Origin: Faecalibacterium prausnitzii
GTDB taxonomy: Bacteria; Bacillota; Clostridia; Oscillospirales; Ruminococcaceae
Assembly: GCF_019967995.1 (NCBI RefSeq)
Contig: NZ_CP065377.1
Location: 2,046,001-2,110,000, forward strand
Length of the DNA stretch: 64,000 nt
Direction: 5' to 3'
Positions 33,335 to 41,752 of the stretch are shown in pieces (the stretch's first letter is position 1; every line of letters begins with the position of its first letter). The translations under genes and the position numbers were made by a program. Under the pieces are notes generated by a model, which searched no databases, was not told the origin of the DNA, and saw only the letters and a program-made list of their open reading frames with translations.

Positions 33335-34428
33335 AACGCATCCTGTCTGTTTTCCTGTCTGCCGCGCTCTGCCTGAGCCTGCTGGCCGGCTGCGGCCGTG
33401 CCGCTTCGTCCGGCGCTTCCAGCAGCATCGCCGACGGCCCGCAGCGCTACTCCACCGTGTTCTATGACGCCTTTGACACCGTGACCCAGGTCATCGCCTA
33501 CTGCGACAGCGAGGAGGAGTTCGCCGCTCAGATGGACGCTCTCCACACCGACCTGCTGGAATATCACAAGCTCTACGACATCTACAACGACTACGACGGC
33601 GTCACCAACGTCAAGACCATCAACGACAACGCCGGCCTCGCCCCCGTGACCGTGGACGACAAGATCCTGGGGATGCTGGAGCTGGCCCAGACCATGTACG
33701 ACACCACCGACGGCAAGCTGAACATCGCCATGGGCAGTGTGCTCAACATCTGGCACAATTACCGTGAAGCTGCCCTCGCCGACACCGACGACAGCAACAA
33801 CCAGCTGCCCACGCAGGACGAGCTGGATGCTGCCGCCCAGCACTGCGACATCCACGACCTCGTCATCGACGACGCCGCCCGAACGGTCTACCTGACCGAC
33901 CCGGAGATGTCTCTGGATGTGGGCAGCGTGGGCAAAGGCTACGCCGTGGAGATGGTCGCCCAGGCTGCCGAGGCCCGCGGCCTGACCAGCGCTCTCATCA
34001 GCGTAGGCGGCAATCTGCGGGCCATCGGCACCAAGCCCGGCGGCTCCCAGTGGGTCGGCGGTGTGGAAGACCCGTGGAACGCTTCGGACGTCTACACCGG
34101 CAGCTCCTCCTCGGTGGCCGCTGTCAAAATGAGTGACCTCTCCCTCGTCACCAGCGGCGACTATCAGCGCTACTATCTTGTCGATGGTGTGCGCTACCAC
34201 CACCTCATCGACCCCGCCACCCTCTGGCCCGCCGCTTACTTTGACGGCGTGAGTGTGCTGGCCCCCGATTCCGGCGTCGCCGACTGCCTGACCACCGGCC
34301 TGTTCTGCATGCCGCTGGAAGAAGGCCAGGCCATCGTCGAGAGCCTCGACGGCGTCGAGGCTCTCTGGTGCACCACCGATGGGCAGATCGTCAAATCCAG
34401 CGGATGGGATGAAAAGGCCAACGGATGA
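33331..34428 (+). CDS. apbE: FAD:protein FMN transferase lipoprotein
   Basis: Attaches FMN covalently to Thr in target flavoproteins such as Rnf or Nqr subunits, working outside the membrane. The 365-residue protein has a lipoprotein signal with lipobox LLAG-C21. It has the ApbE motifs DVGSVGKGYAVE, SVGGNLRAIG, SLVTSGDYQRYY and HHLIDPATLWPA. The last normally reads HIIDPRTG in the family, so it is slightly divergent. It is coupled to the upstream DUF3783-like gene. No target flavoprotein gene is in the window. Confidence 0.92.
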   Translation: MKRILSVFLSAALCLSLLAGCGRAASSGASSSIADGPQRYSTVFYDAFDTVTQVIAYCDSEEEFAAQMDALHTDLLEYHKLYDIYNDYDGVTNVKTINDNAGLAPVTVDDKILGMLELAQTMYDTTDGKLNIAMGSVLNIWHNYREAALADTDDSNNQLPTQDELDAAAQHCDIHDLVIDDAARTVYLTDPEMSLDVGSVGKGYAVEMVAQAAEARGLTSALISVGGNLRAIGTKPGGSQWVGGVEDPWNASDVYTGSSSSVAAVKMSDLSLVTSGDYQRYYLVDGVRYHHLIDPATLWPAAYFDGVSVLAPDSGVADCLTTGLFCMPLEEGQAIVESLDGVEALWCTTDGQIVKSSGWDEKANG

Positions 34429-34458
34429 GGCTTTGGTCTGCTGAGATTTTCGAAAAAT

Positions 34459-34514
34459 GAACAACACCCCCGGCCTGAGACGTTTGCCGCGTCCCGGACC
34501 GGGGGTGTTGTTCT
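34459..34514. terminator. bidirectional terminator
   Basis: Long hairpin GAACAACACCCCCGG / CCGGGGGTGTTGTTC between the convergent apbE gene and the anchored protein gene at 34533-35459. Confidence 0.85.
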
Positions 34515-34532
34515 CTCATTCGGTTTTGGTGC

Positions 34533-35459
34533 TTACCCTGCCGCGCTCTGCGATGCTGCTTCACTGGCGGCAGCGCTGTCAGCATCGGCTGCGTTGCTCT
34601 CGGCGGCGGTGCTGTCGGCAGGCTCCGAAGCGGGGGCTGCTTCCCCGGAAGCTGCTTCGCTGGCAGCAGCGGAGTCGCCCGCTGTGGCGAGGATGGCGTC
34701 CTGCACCTCGCTGTCCGCCAGCGGCATCGGCTCAGCGGCAGCCGACGACGCGGTGCTTTCGGGCTTGGTCTCGCTGTCGGTCAGGCCGGTCAGATACCAG
34801 CTGCCGCTCTGGCGGCTGAACAGATAGTCCATATACTTGGTGGGCGTATCGGAGGCTGCGTTCAGGATGCTGTCATCCGCGCTCTGGGTGGGGATATAGC
34901 CCACCGTGACATGGAGCAGGCCGTCCTTCTTGAACAGCCGGGTGACGGTGGCGCGGTAGATGCCCACGCTGCCCGTGACCGGGATCTTGTAGCACTGGGT
35001 CGTCTCGTCAAATTCGACGGTCATATCATCCATCTCAAAGCTCTTGTGGGTCATCTTGAAGCTGGGGCCCACGAGCTTGGCCAGATAGGCGTCCACATCC
35101 ACCGAGGGAAGCAGCAGCTGCTCGGTGTCGGGGTCGGTGTTGTAGTTGTCGAAGCCGCCCTGGGTCTCCTGGATGCTGTACACGCAGCCCCAGACCGCCG
35201 CTTCGCGCAGGGTCAGGTCGTCGATGTTCTCGATGCCGTCAAAGGGAACGGGGTCGAACAGGACCAGGCCTTCGATCTTGTCCTCATATTCCTGCCGTTG
35301 CTGGGTATCGTCGAACAGGTTTGCCACGGTGCGCACACCGGCGCGCACCACGGTCACAGCACCCACCAGCACCAGCACCGCCACCAGCAGGCCCAGTGCC
35401 TGCCGGGCGCGGCGGCGGTGGAGCCGGGCGTGTTCTTCCGGGGTCATATAGGTTTTCAT
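34533..35459 (-). CDS. membrane-anchored extracytoplasmic protein of unknown function
   Basis: A 308-residue protein with a basic cytoplasmic start and one transmembrane segment (residues 22-45, ALGLLVAVLVLVGAVTVV). A roughly 180-residue extracytoplasmic domain contains a Trp/Tyr-rich end (SGSWYLTGLTD). The last 75 residues are an Ala/Ser/Glu/Asp-rich tail. The tail is very similar in composition to that of the S41 protease at 10538-11917. I do not recognise the globular domain. A GGAG lies about 11 nt before the ATG. It is monocistronic and convergent with apbE. Confidence 0.75.
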   Translation of the reverse strand: MKTYMTPEEHARLHRRRARQALGLLVAVLVLVGAVTVVRAGVRTVANLFDDTQQRQEYEDKIEGLVLFDPVPFDGIENIDDLTLREAAVWGCVYSIQETQGGFDNYNTDPDTEQLLLPSVDVDAYLAKLVGPSFKMTHKSFEMDDMTVEFDETTQCYKIPVTGSVGIYRATVTRLFKKDGLLHVTVGYIPTQSADDSILNAASDTPTKYMDYLFSRQSGSWYLTGLTDSETKPESTASSAAAEPMPLADSEVQDAILATAGDSAAASEAASGEAAPASEPADSTAAESNAADADSAAASEAASQSAAG

Positions 35460-35570
35460 ATTCTATTCGTCTCCTAATTGGATATCGTAGGGGCCACACT
35501 GTGTTTTAGTATACCACGATTCGCCCCAAAGTGCAAAATCCGGCGCGTGGATTTTTTGTGAAAGCGCGTG

Positions 35571-35912
35571 TTATTCCCAGCTCTTCCAGACATCGGGCTG
35601 ATAGCCCACAGTGGCCTGCCGCCCGTTGCGGACGATGGGCGTTTTGAACAGCTGCTGGTTCTCGAACAGCTTGTCCTCCTTCTGCCAGTCCACCAGAGCG
35701 TCCAGCAGCGCAAGGGTCTGTTTGTCCTTCGCCGCCGGGTCCACCAGCTTTTCCCAGCCGCCCAGCGCGCGGGCCACGTTCTCAAATTCGCCTCGGCTCA
35801 TGCCTTTTTCCTTCAGGTCGATCATCTGGAACCGGACGCCCCGCTCCTTGAAATAGCGCTGGGCCTTTTTGGTATCAAAGCACTTGTTCGTGCCGAAGAT
35901 CTGAATGTTCAT
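35571..35912 (-). CDS. ArsC/Spx-family protein
   Basis: A 113-residue thioredoxin-fold protein. The N-terminus NIQIFGTNKCFDTKKAQRYF has the single active Cys of the ArsC family (residue 11). DLKEKGMSRGEF and the TPIVRNG segment near the end are typical. It lacks the second Cys of a CxxC motif, so it is not a classical Spx redox switch. Arsenate reductase activity cannot be claimed without ars genes nearby; it may be a glutaredoxin-like oxidoreductase. It has an AGG-type ribosome binding site and is transcribed alone. Confidence 0.8.
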   Translation of the reverse strand: MNIQIFGTNKCFDTKKAQRYFKERGVRFQMIDLKEKGMSRGEFENVARALGGWEKLVDPAAKDKQTLALLDALVDWQKEDKLFENQQLFKTPIVRNGRQATVGYQPDVWKSWE

Positions 35913-36033
35913 CGTTTCATCCTCCCGGAAAGTCTCAGCCTATTGTACCATACTTGCACCGAAAAGCATAGGGATATTTCCACGCCCCGGCGGGAAAACT
36001 AGCAGCATCCCAAATTGGAAGGAGGAGCATTCC

Positions 36034-36222
36034 ATGAAAGCATTCGTTGACCCGGACCTCTGCATTGGCTGCACCCAGTGTGCAGGGCTCTGCCCGGAGG
36101 TATTCACGATGGAGGGCACCCTGGCCGTGGCCCTTCTGGGTGAGATCCCCGCCGAGGCAGTGCCCCAGGCGGTGGACGCTGCCCAGACCTGCCCGGTGAG
36201 CGCGATCCAGATCGAGGCGTGA
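36034..36222 (+). CDS. mono-cluster [4Fe-4S] ferredoxin
   Basis: A 62-residue electron carrier with C-x2-C-x2-C-x3-CP (CIGCTQCAGLCP) in the first third and a single late TCPVSAI Cys. This is the pattern of Thermotoga-type single-cluster ferredoxins. The ATG has GGAGG 8 nt upstream. It stands alone, directly followed by a repeat element that starts at the stop codon. Redox partner proteins cannot be identified from context. Confidence 0.9.
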   Translation: MKAFVDPDLCIGCTQCAGLCPEVFTMEGTLAVALLGEIPAEAVPQAVDAAQTCPVSAIQIEA

Positions 36223-36354
36223 CCCTCTCCGGCATCTTCGGTGCTGCCTCTCCTAATCGGAGAGGCCTTGGCAGGACCGAACGCCTTCCCTCTTCGCCAG
36301 AGGCTCCCCTACCAGGGGAGCTGGCGAGCCGCAGGCTCGACTGAGAGGTTGTAC
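36223..36354. repeat. MITE-like repeat, copy 9
   Basis: Left end CCCTCTCCGGC, right end GACTGAGAGGTTGTAC, with stems CCTCTCC-taat-CGGAGAGG and GGCTCCCCT-acc-AGGGGAGC. The right flank TTGTACGAAG matches that of copy 8. It lies between the ferredoxin gene and polA. Confidence 0.78.
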
Positions 36355-36454
36355 GAAGAGGGGCTACATCAAAAATTTTCAAAAAATCCTCCGATATCCT
36401 CCGCTTTGTGCTATACTATAAGATGTGAAATTATGTTACGGAGGATCAAAGCCT

Positions 36455-39022
36455 ATGCGTTTACTGGTCATTGACGGCAACAGCATCGCGAACCGTGCCT
36501 TTTTCGGCATCAAGCTGCTGACCACCAAGGACGGCCGCTATACCAACGCCATTTATGGTTTTCTGAATATTCTGCTCTCCCTGCTCAAGGAGTGCGACCC
36601 GGACGAGGTCGCCGTCGCGTTCGACCTCAAAGCCCCCACCTTCCGCCACAAGATGTACGATGGCTACAAAGCCACCCGCCATGGGATGCCCGAAGAGCTG
36701 GCGCAGCAGATGCCGGTGCTGAAGGAGCTGCTGGCCGACCTGGGCTACCGGGAAGTGACGGCCGAGGGCTGGGAGGCCGACGACATCCTGGGCACCCTGG
36801 CCGCAGCCTGCGATGCCCGCAAGGACGACTGCTTCCTGGCCACGGGAGACCGCGACAGCCTGCAGCTGGTGAGCGAGAGCACCACGGTCCTGCTGGCCAC
36901 CACCGCCATGGGCCGCAGCAAGACTGTGGCCATGGATGTGGCCGCCATTGAGGAAAAATACGGCATCCAGCCCCGGCAGCTCATCGAGGTGAAGAGCCTG
37001 ATGGGCGACACGTCCGACAATATCCCCGGTGTGCGGGGCATCGGCGAAAAGACCGCTCTCGCGCTGGTGCAGAAGTTCGGCACACTGGAAAACGTGTATG
37101 CCAATATCGACGACAAGGTCATCAAGCCCAAGCAGCGGGAGCACCTGCTGGAATGCAAGGCCGATGCCGAGCTGAGCCATCTGCTGGGCACCATCCGCAC
37201 CGATGCGCCCATCGACACCGCCGAGGGCGCTTACAAGGTGGGCGAGGGCAACAAGGCCGCTGCCGTGAAGCTCCTGCAGGAGTTGGAGATCCACTCCCTC
37301 ATCCCCCGGTTCGGGCTGGATGGCGTCGCCCCGGCGGCCGACCCGGAAACGCTGCCCGCCGTGGAGGGCACCATGGACGTCCTGCCCCTGACGCCGTCCG
37401 GGCATTACCTGCTGGCCGCGCGGCCTGCAGTGACCGGCAAGCAGGGCACCAAAAACGTCGTGCTTCAACCGGAAGCCTGGTATGCCGTGCAGGACACCAC
37501 CGTCTATCCCCTGTCGGACGACGCGCTGGTCCGCCTGCTGGATGACCCCGCCGTGACGCTGGACGTCTTCGACTCCGCCCCGCTCTACGCGCTGGCCATG
37601 GCCCACGGCGGCTGGGGCAGCAGCATCGTGTGGGACGGCAAGCTGGCCGCCTACCTGCTGGACGCCTCGGCTTCGAAATATCAGGTCTCCGAGCTGCTGA
37701 CAAGCTACAAGGCACAGGCCGCATTCACCTGTGAGGCCTGGCCCGATGCCGGTTCGCTGGCCGACCTTTTTGCCCGGATGAAGGCCGAGATCACCGCGCG
37801 GGACGAGGATGCGCTGTACAATGACATCGAGTTCCCGCTGGCCCAGGTGCTGGCCGACATGACCCGCACCGGCATCCTGGTGGACCGGGACGGCATTGAG
37901 GCGTTCGGCCTGCGGATGCGCAGCGAACTTTCGGAGGTGCTGGCCCGCATCCAGATGGAGACCGACAGCACCAGCTTCAACCCCAACAGCCCCAAGCAGC
38001 TGGGCGAGATGCTCTTCGATACCATGGGTCTGCCCCACGGCAAAAAGACCCAGCGCGGCTGGTCTACCGACGCCGAGACGCTGGAGTCCCTGCGGGATTA
38101 CCCGCTGGTCGAGGACATTTTACAGTACCGTGCCTACCAGAAGCTGAACTCCACCTATGTGGAGGGCCTGCTGAAGGTCATCGCGGAGGATGGCCGCATC
38201 CACACCCGCTTCAACCAGACCGAAGCCCGCACCGGCCGTCTCTCCTCCGACAACCCCAACCTGCAGAACATCCCCATCCGCACGGAGCTGGGCAGCCAGC
38301 TGCGGGCCTACTTCATCGCCAAGCCCGGCTGTGTGCTGGTGGATGCCGATTACAGCCAGATCGAGCTGCGCATCCTCGCCCACATCACCGGCGACGAACA
38401 CATGCAGCAGGCCTTCCGCAGCGGAGAGGACATCCACCGCTCCACCGCCGCCAAGATCTACAACCTGCCGTTGGAGGCCGTCACGCCCCGCATCCGCTCT
38501 TCGGCCAAGGCCATCAACTTCGGCATCATGTACGGCAAGGGCGCGTACAGCCTCTCGAAGGACATCGGCGTCTCCGTCAAAGAAGCGGACGCCTTCCTCA
38601 AAAATTATCTGGCCGCGTTCCCCAAGGTGAGCGGCTACATGGATAAGACCATCGCCGACGCGCGGGCGTGCGGCTACGTCTCCACCCTGTTCGGACGCCG
38701 CCGCGCCCTGCCGGAGCTGACCAGTGCCAACCGGAACATCCGGGCCAGCGGCGAGCGGATGGCCCGCAACACCCCCATCCAGGGCACGGCTGCCGACGTC
38801 ATAAAGCTGGCCATGGTGCGGGTCTGGCGGCGTCTGCGGGACGAGAAAATGGAGAGCCGTCTCATTCTGACCGTCCACGATGAACTCATCGTGGAGGCAC
38901 CGGAGGCCGAGGCCGAAAAGGCCGCCGCCATCCTGCGGGAAGAGATGGAAGGCTGTGTGCAGTACGCCGTACCCCTGAGCACCGACGTGCACACCGGCAA
39001 AAACTGGCTGGAGGCCCATTGA
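36455..39022 (+). CDS. polA: DNA polymerase I
   Basis: Fills gaps and removes RNA primers in replication and repair. The 855-residue protein has an N-terminal 5' nuclease domain (about 1-290, with LLVIDGNSIANRAFFG and GDTSDNIPGVRGIGEKTA). The polymerase domain (about 460-855) has motif A DADYSQIELR, motif B RSSAKAINFGIMYG and motif C LTVHDELIVEA. The region between, which corresponds to the proofreading exonuclease, lacks the DxE metal motif (it reads TLDVFDSAP), so proofreading is probably lost. The ATG at 36455 has GGAGG 10 nt before it. tsaD follows 4 bp later and is probably cotranscribed. Confidence 0.95.
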   Translation: MRLLVIDGNSIANRAFFGIKLLTTKDGRYTNAIYGFLNILLSLLKECDPDEVAVAFDLKAPTFRHKMYDGYKATRHGMPEELAQQMPVLKELLADLGYREVTAEGWEADDILGTLAAACDARKDDCFLATGDRDSLQLVSESTTVLLATTAMGRSKTVAMDVAAIEEKYGIQPRQLIEVKSLMGDTSDNIPGVRGIGEKTALALVQKFGTLENVYANIDDKVIKPKQREHLLECKADAELSHLLGTIRTDAPIDTAEGAYKVGEGNKAAAVKLLQELEIHSLIPRFGLDGVAPAADPETLPAVEGTMDVLPLTPSGHYLLAARPAVTGKQGTKNVVLQPEAWYAVQDTTVYPLSDDALVRLLDDPAVTLDVFDSAPLYALAMAHGGWGSSIVWDGKLAAYLLDASASKYQVSELLTSYKAQAAFTCEAWPDAGSLADLFARMKAEITARDEDALYNDIEFPLAQVLADMTRTGILVDRDGIEAFGLRMRSELSEVLARIQMETDSTSFNPNSPKQLGEMLFDTMGLPHGKKTQRGWSTDAETLESLRDYPLVEDILQYRAYQKLNSTYVEGLLKVIAEDGRIHTRFNQTEARTGRLSSDNPNLQNIPIRTELGSQLRAYFIAKPGCVLVDADYSQIELRILAHITGDEHMQQAFRSGEDIHRSTAAKIYNLPLEAVTPRIRSSAKAINFGIMYGKGAYSLSKDIGVSVKEADAFLKNYLAAFPKVSGYMDKTIADARACGYVSTLFGRRRALPELTSANRNIRASGERMARNTPIQGTAADVIKLAMVRVWRRLRDEKMESRLILTVHDELIVEAPEAEAEKAAAILREEMEGCVQYAVPLSTDVHTGKNWLEAH

Positions 39023-39026
39023 TACT

Positions 39027-40034
39027 ATGATCGTTTTAGGAATCGAATCCACCTGCGACGAGACTGCCGCAGCCCTGGTGGAGGATGGCCGACATCTGCT
39101 GAGCAACGTCATCTCCACCAGCGTAAAAGAACAGGCGCTGTATGGCGGCGTCGTACCGGAGATTGCCAGCCGCCGCCACTGCGAGTTCATCAGCGCCACC
39201 GTGAAAAAGGCCCTGCTGGATGCCGGCAAGACCATCGACGACGTGGACGCCGTGGCCGTCACCTTTGCGCCCGGCCTCATCGGGGCCGTGCTCGTGGGCG
39301 TGAACTTCGCCAAAGGGCTGGCCTACTCGGCCAACAAGCCGCTGGTGCCGGTGCATCATCTGCGCGGCCACATCGCGGCGCTCTACCTCACCCATCCAGA
39401 GCTCAAGCCGCCCTTCCTCTGCCTGGTGGCCTCCGGCGGCCACAGCCACATCGTGGAAGTGCAGGACTACACCCATTACCACATCCTCGGCCACACCGTG
39501 GACGATGCGGCGGGCGAAGCCTTTGACAAAGTGGCGCGGACGCTGGGTCTGCCCTACCCCGGCGGGCCGAGCGTTGCCAACGCTGCCAAGACCGGCGACC
39601 CCAAGGCCTACCGCCTGCCGGTGCCCCATGTGGACGGCAAATACAACGTCAGCTTCTCCGGCCTGAAGACCGCCGTGCTGAACGAAGTGAACAAGGCCCA
39701 GATGAAGGGCGAGGAAGTCAACGTGCCCGACCTTGCCGCCAGCTTTCAGGAGCGCATCGCAGGCATCCTGGCCGAAAAACTGCTCCTGGCCGCAGCCGAC
39801 ACCGGAGCGAAGCAAGTCTGCCTGGCGGGCGGCGTCGCAGCCAATGGCCGACTGCGCCAGCTCGTCAACGACGGCGCACAGAAGCTGGGTGCCAAAGTCT
39901 ACCTGCCGGAGCTCAAGTTCTGCGGCGACAACGGCGCAATGATTGCCGCCCAGGGCTACTACCAGTACATCGCCGGGCACACCGCCGGGCTGGAGCTCAA
40001 CGGCCTGCCCACCCTGCCCATTGACTACGAATAA
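39027..40034 (+). CDS. tsaD: tRNA N6-threonylcarbamoyladenosine transferase subunit TsaD
   Basis: Transfers the threonylcarbamoyl group to A37 of ANN-decoding tRNAs, working with TsaB and TsaE (not in the window). The 335-residue ASKHA-fold protein shows MIVLGIESTCDETAAAL and the metal-binding H111-x3-H115 (HHLRGH). Also present are LVASGGHSHI, VDDAAGEAFDKVAR and the C-terminal GDNGAMIA. It lies 4 bp after polA and is followed by a terminator. Confidence 0.96.
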   Translation: MIVLGIESTCDETAAALVEDGRHLLSNVISTSVKEQALYGGVVPEIASRRHCEFISATVKKALLDAGKTIDDVDAVAVTFAPGLIGAVLVGVNFAKGLAYSANKPLVPVHHLRGHIAALYLTHPELKPPFLCLVASGGHSHIVEVQDYTHYHILGHTVDDAAGEAFDKVARTLGLPYPGGPSVANAAKTGDPKAYRLPVPHVDGKYNVSFSGLKTAVLNEVNKAQMKGEEVNVPDLAASFQERIAGILAEKLLLAAADTGAKQVCLAGGVAANGRLRQLVNDGAQKLGAKVYLPELKFCGDNGAMIAAQGYYQYIAGHTAGLELNGLPTLPIDYE

Positions 40035-40049
40035 GATCGTTCAAAAACG

Positions 40050-40102
40050 AAAAGAGAGGCGTTTCCGTCTGTGCTGTACCCAGATGAAGATGCCTCTCTT
40101 TT
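40050..40102 (+). terminator. polA-tsaD terminator
   Basis: Stem AAAAGAGAGGC/GCCTCTCTTTT with a 31-nt loop, 15 bp after the tsaD stop. Confidence 0.75.
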
Positions 40103-40199
40103 GTTGCTGTAAGCTGTTTTTTGAACCTATTCCGGCCCTGAGAATGTTTCGATGATATTTGTCGATGACTTCTTATTGTCTGCGAACGGCAGCCTGTTA

Positions 40200-40703
40200 T
40201 CAGGCAGGCTTCTTGGCGTCCAAGGATTTAACTTCGTCAACCGTCAACCCAGAGAACAAAGCAATATCTTCGTAGCTCAATTTCTTAGAAGCCAACATTG
40301 TCTTTGCAATTTCAATATTCCGTTCTCGAACCGTTTCATTCCGCATTTCTTCCATTGCTCTGCACATAGTTGCCACTCCTTTCGCATCTTGCTTAAAGTA
40401 TTGTACTCGCTCTGCAAGCACCGGATAGAACATATCCTTTGCATCGGTACAGAAAAAATCGTGCATCAGTTTTCCAAGCGCAGATTCATCCTTGATCTGC
40501 GAGTTCACATAGATGATATGTGACTGGTCATTGAAAACAGCACCTGTTTCTTCCACCATGCGATGAATGTGGTAGATTGGCAATCCAGCCTTTAACACAT
40601 CGTTTTCGGTGATGAAGATAATATATGCCTCGTTCAAATCATCATAGCTGCTGCCTGAATACGTGAGGTTTGCATCCAGCAAGCTGCTGTTGTATCGGTT
40701 CAC
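40200..40703 (-). pseudogene. C-terminal remnant of an Rpn/PD-(D/E)XK-type nuclease
   Basis: A 167-residue frame matching only the second half of Rpn-family recombination-promoting nucleases (transposase_31 type). It begins at RYNSSLLDANLTYSGSSYDDLNEAYIIFI, here only cited in part, and continues with GLPIYHIHRMVEET. The typical C-terminal helical tail follows. The N-terminal part with the PD-(D/E)XK catalytic residues is absent, and the only start is a GTG without a clear ribosome binding site. Codon use is more AT-rich than in the neighbours, fitting a horizontally acquired and decaying gene. It lies between tsaD and tRNA-Ala. Confidence 0.7.
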
Positions 40704-40883
40704 CCGCTTTCTTCTTTAAGAATATCCTACCATAAATCATGATTTTTTACAAGCCGCCGTTCCATAGAAGAGCAGATTGCTCCATCGCGCGGAATCGCGG
40801 GGGCGTAACTCGACCGCCTGCAAAAGCCTGAAAATGGTGCAAGCGAAGCAATGCAGCCCCAAAAAATCGGCTTCAGCAAAAAG

Positions 40884-40919
40884 AAAAGCACCATACTTCC
40901 TACGAAGTACAGTGCTTTT
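40884..40919 (-). terminator. tRNA-Ala terminator
   Basis: Minus strand stem AAAAGCACTGTACTTC/GAAGTATGGTGCTTTT followed by CTTTTT, one base behind the tRNA-Ala CCA. Confidence 0.9.
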
Positions 40920-40920
40920 T

Positions 40921-40996
<76 letters not shown>

Positions 40997-41029
40997 ACAT
41001 GTTTGGTTTCGTGTCTTGCGACGTGAGTT

Positions 41030-41058
41030 ATTATACCAGCAATGGAGAGATTTGTCAA
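41030..41058 (-). promoter_or_regulatory. tRNA-Ala promoter (perfect consensus)
   Basis: Minus strand TTGACA (41053-41058), 17 bp, TATAAT (41030-41035), with TGG in front of the -10 box. Confidence 0.9.
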
Positions 41059-41077
41059 CTTCTTTTTTCAAGTTTTT

Positions 41078-41737
41078 TTATTTTTTGTGTTTCCGGCCGA
41101 AGCGGTACTCCTGCCCTGCGCGGATGCGCTGGATGTTGGCACGGTGCATATAGATGACCATGCCGCCCATGATGGCCGCACCGGCCACGCAGACGGCGAG
41201 GTCGCCCACGGCCAGCCCCTTGAGCAGACCGTAGAGGAGGGTCAGCACCGGGTACGACGCGGCCATGACGATGCTGCCCAGTGAGACCATGCCGGTGGGC
41301 AGCAGGCAGAGCAGGAAGATCGCCGCCAGAAAGGGCAGCAGAATGGGCTGGATGGCCAGAATGGCACCGCCCGCCACCAGCACACCCTTGCCGCCCTTGA
41401 AGCCAAAGTAGAGGGGCTTCAGGTGGCCGACCACGGCCAGGATGGCGGTCAGATAAACGCCGAGGTAGGGCGAAACGGCTGCGTGTTCGGGCAGGAAGCC
41501 AAACAGCCACCGGCCGATGCAGACCGCCGCCACGCCCTTGAGCACATCTCCCGCAGCGGTCAGGGCTGCGGCTTTTTTGCCAAAGGTGCGCAGCATATTG
41601 GTCATGCCGGCGGCACCGCTGCCGTAGTTGCGGACATCATCGTGGTAGAGATACTTACTGACCAGGATGCCGGTGTCGATGCTGCCCAGCAGGTATGCCT
41701 GCGCCGCGGCAGCGAGGACGATCAGGATCGTCATCAT
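41078..41737 (-). CDS. plsY: acyl-phosphate glycerol-3-phosphate acyltransferase
   Basis: Makes lysophosphatidic acid from acyl-phosphate and glycerol-3-phosphate in the membrane. The 219-residue protein has about five to six membrane segments. It has the PlsY motifs GSIDTGILVSK, YGSGAAGMTNMLRTFG and GHLKPLYFGFKGGKGV. A TTG and two ATG codons are stacked at the start; the ATG at 41737 is used. It lies 12 bp behind der and is probably the last gene of the DUF512-der-plsY group. Its partner PlsX is not in the window. Confidence 0.94.
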   Translation of the reverse strand: MMTILIVLAAAAQAYLLGSIDTGILVSKYLYHDDVRNYGSGAAGMTNMLRTFGKKAAALTAAGDVLKGVAAVCIGRWLFGFLPEHAAVSPYLGVYLTAILAVVGHLKPLYFGFKGGKGVLVAGGAILAIQPILLPFLAAIFLLCLLPTGMVSLGSIVMAASYPVLTLLYGLLKGLAVGDLAVCVAGAAIMGGMVIYMHRANIQRIRAGQEYRFGRKHKK

Positions 41738-41752
41738 CAACAGTCTGCCCCC

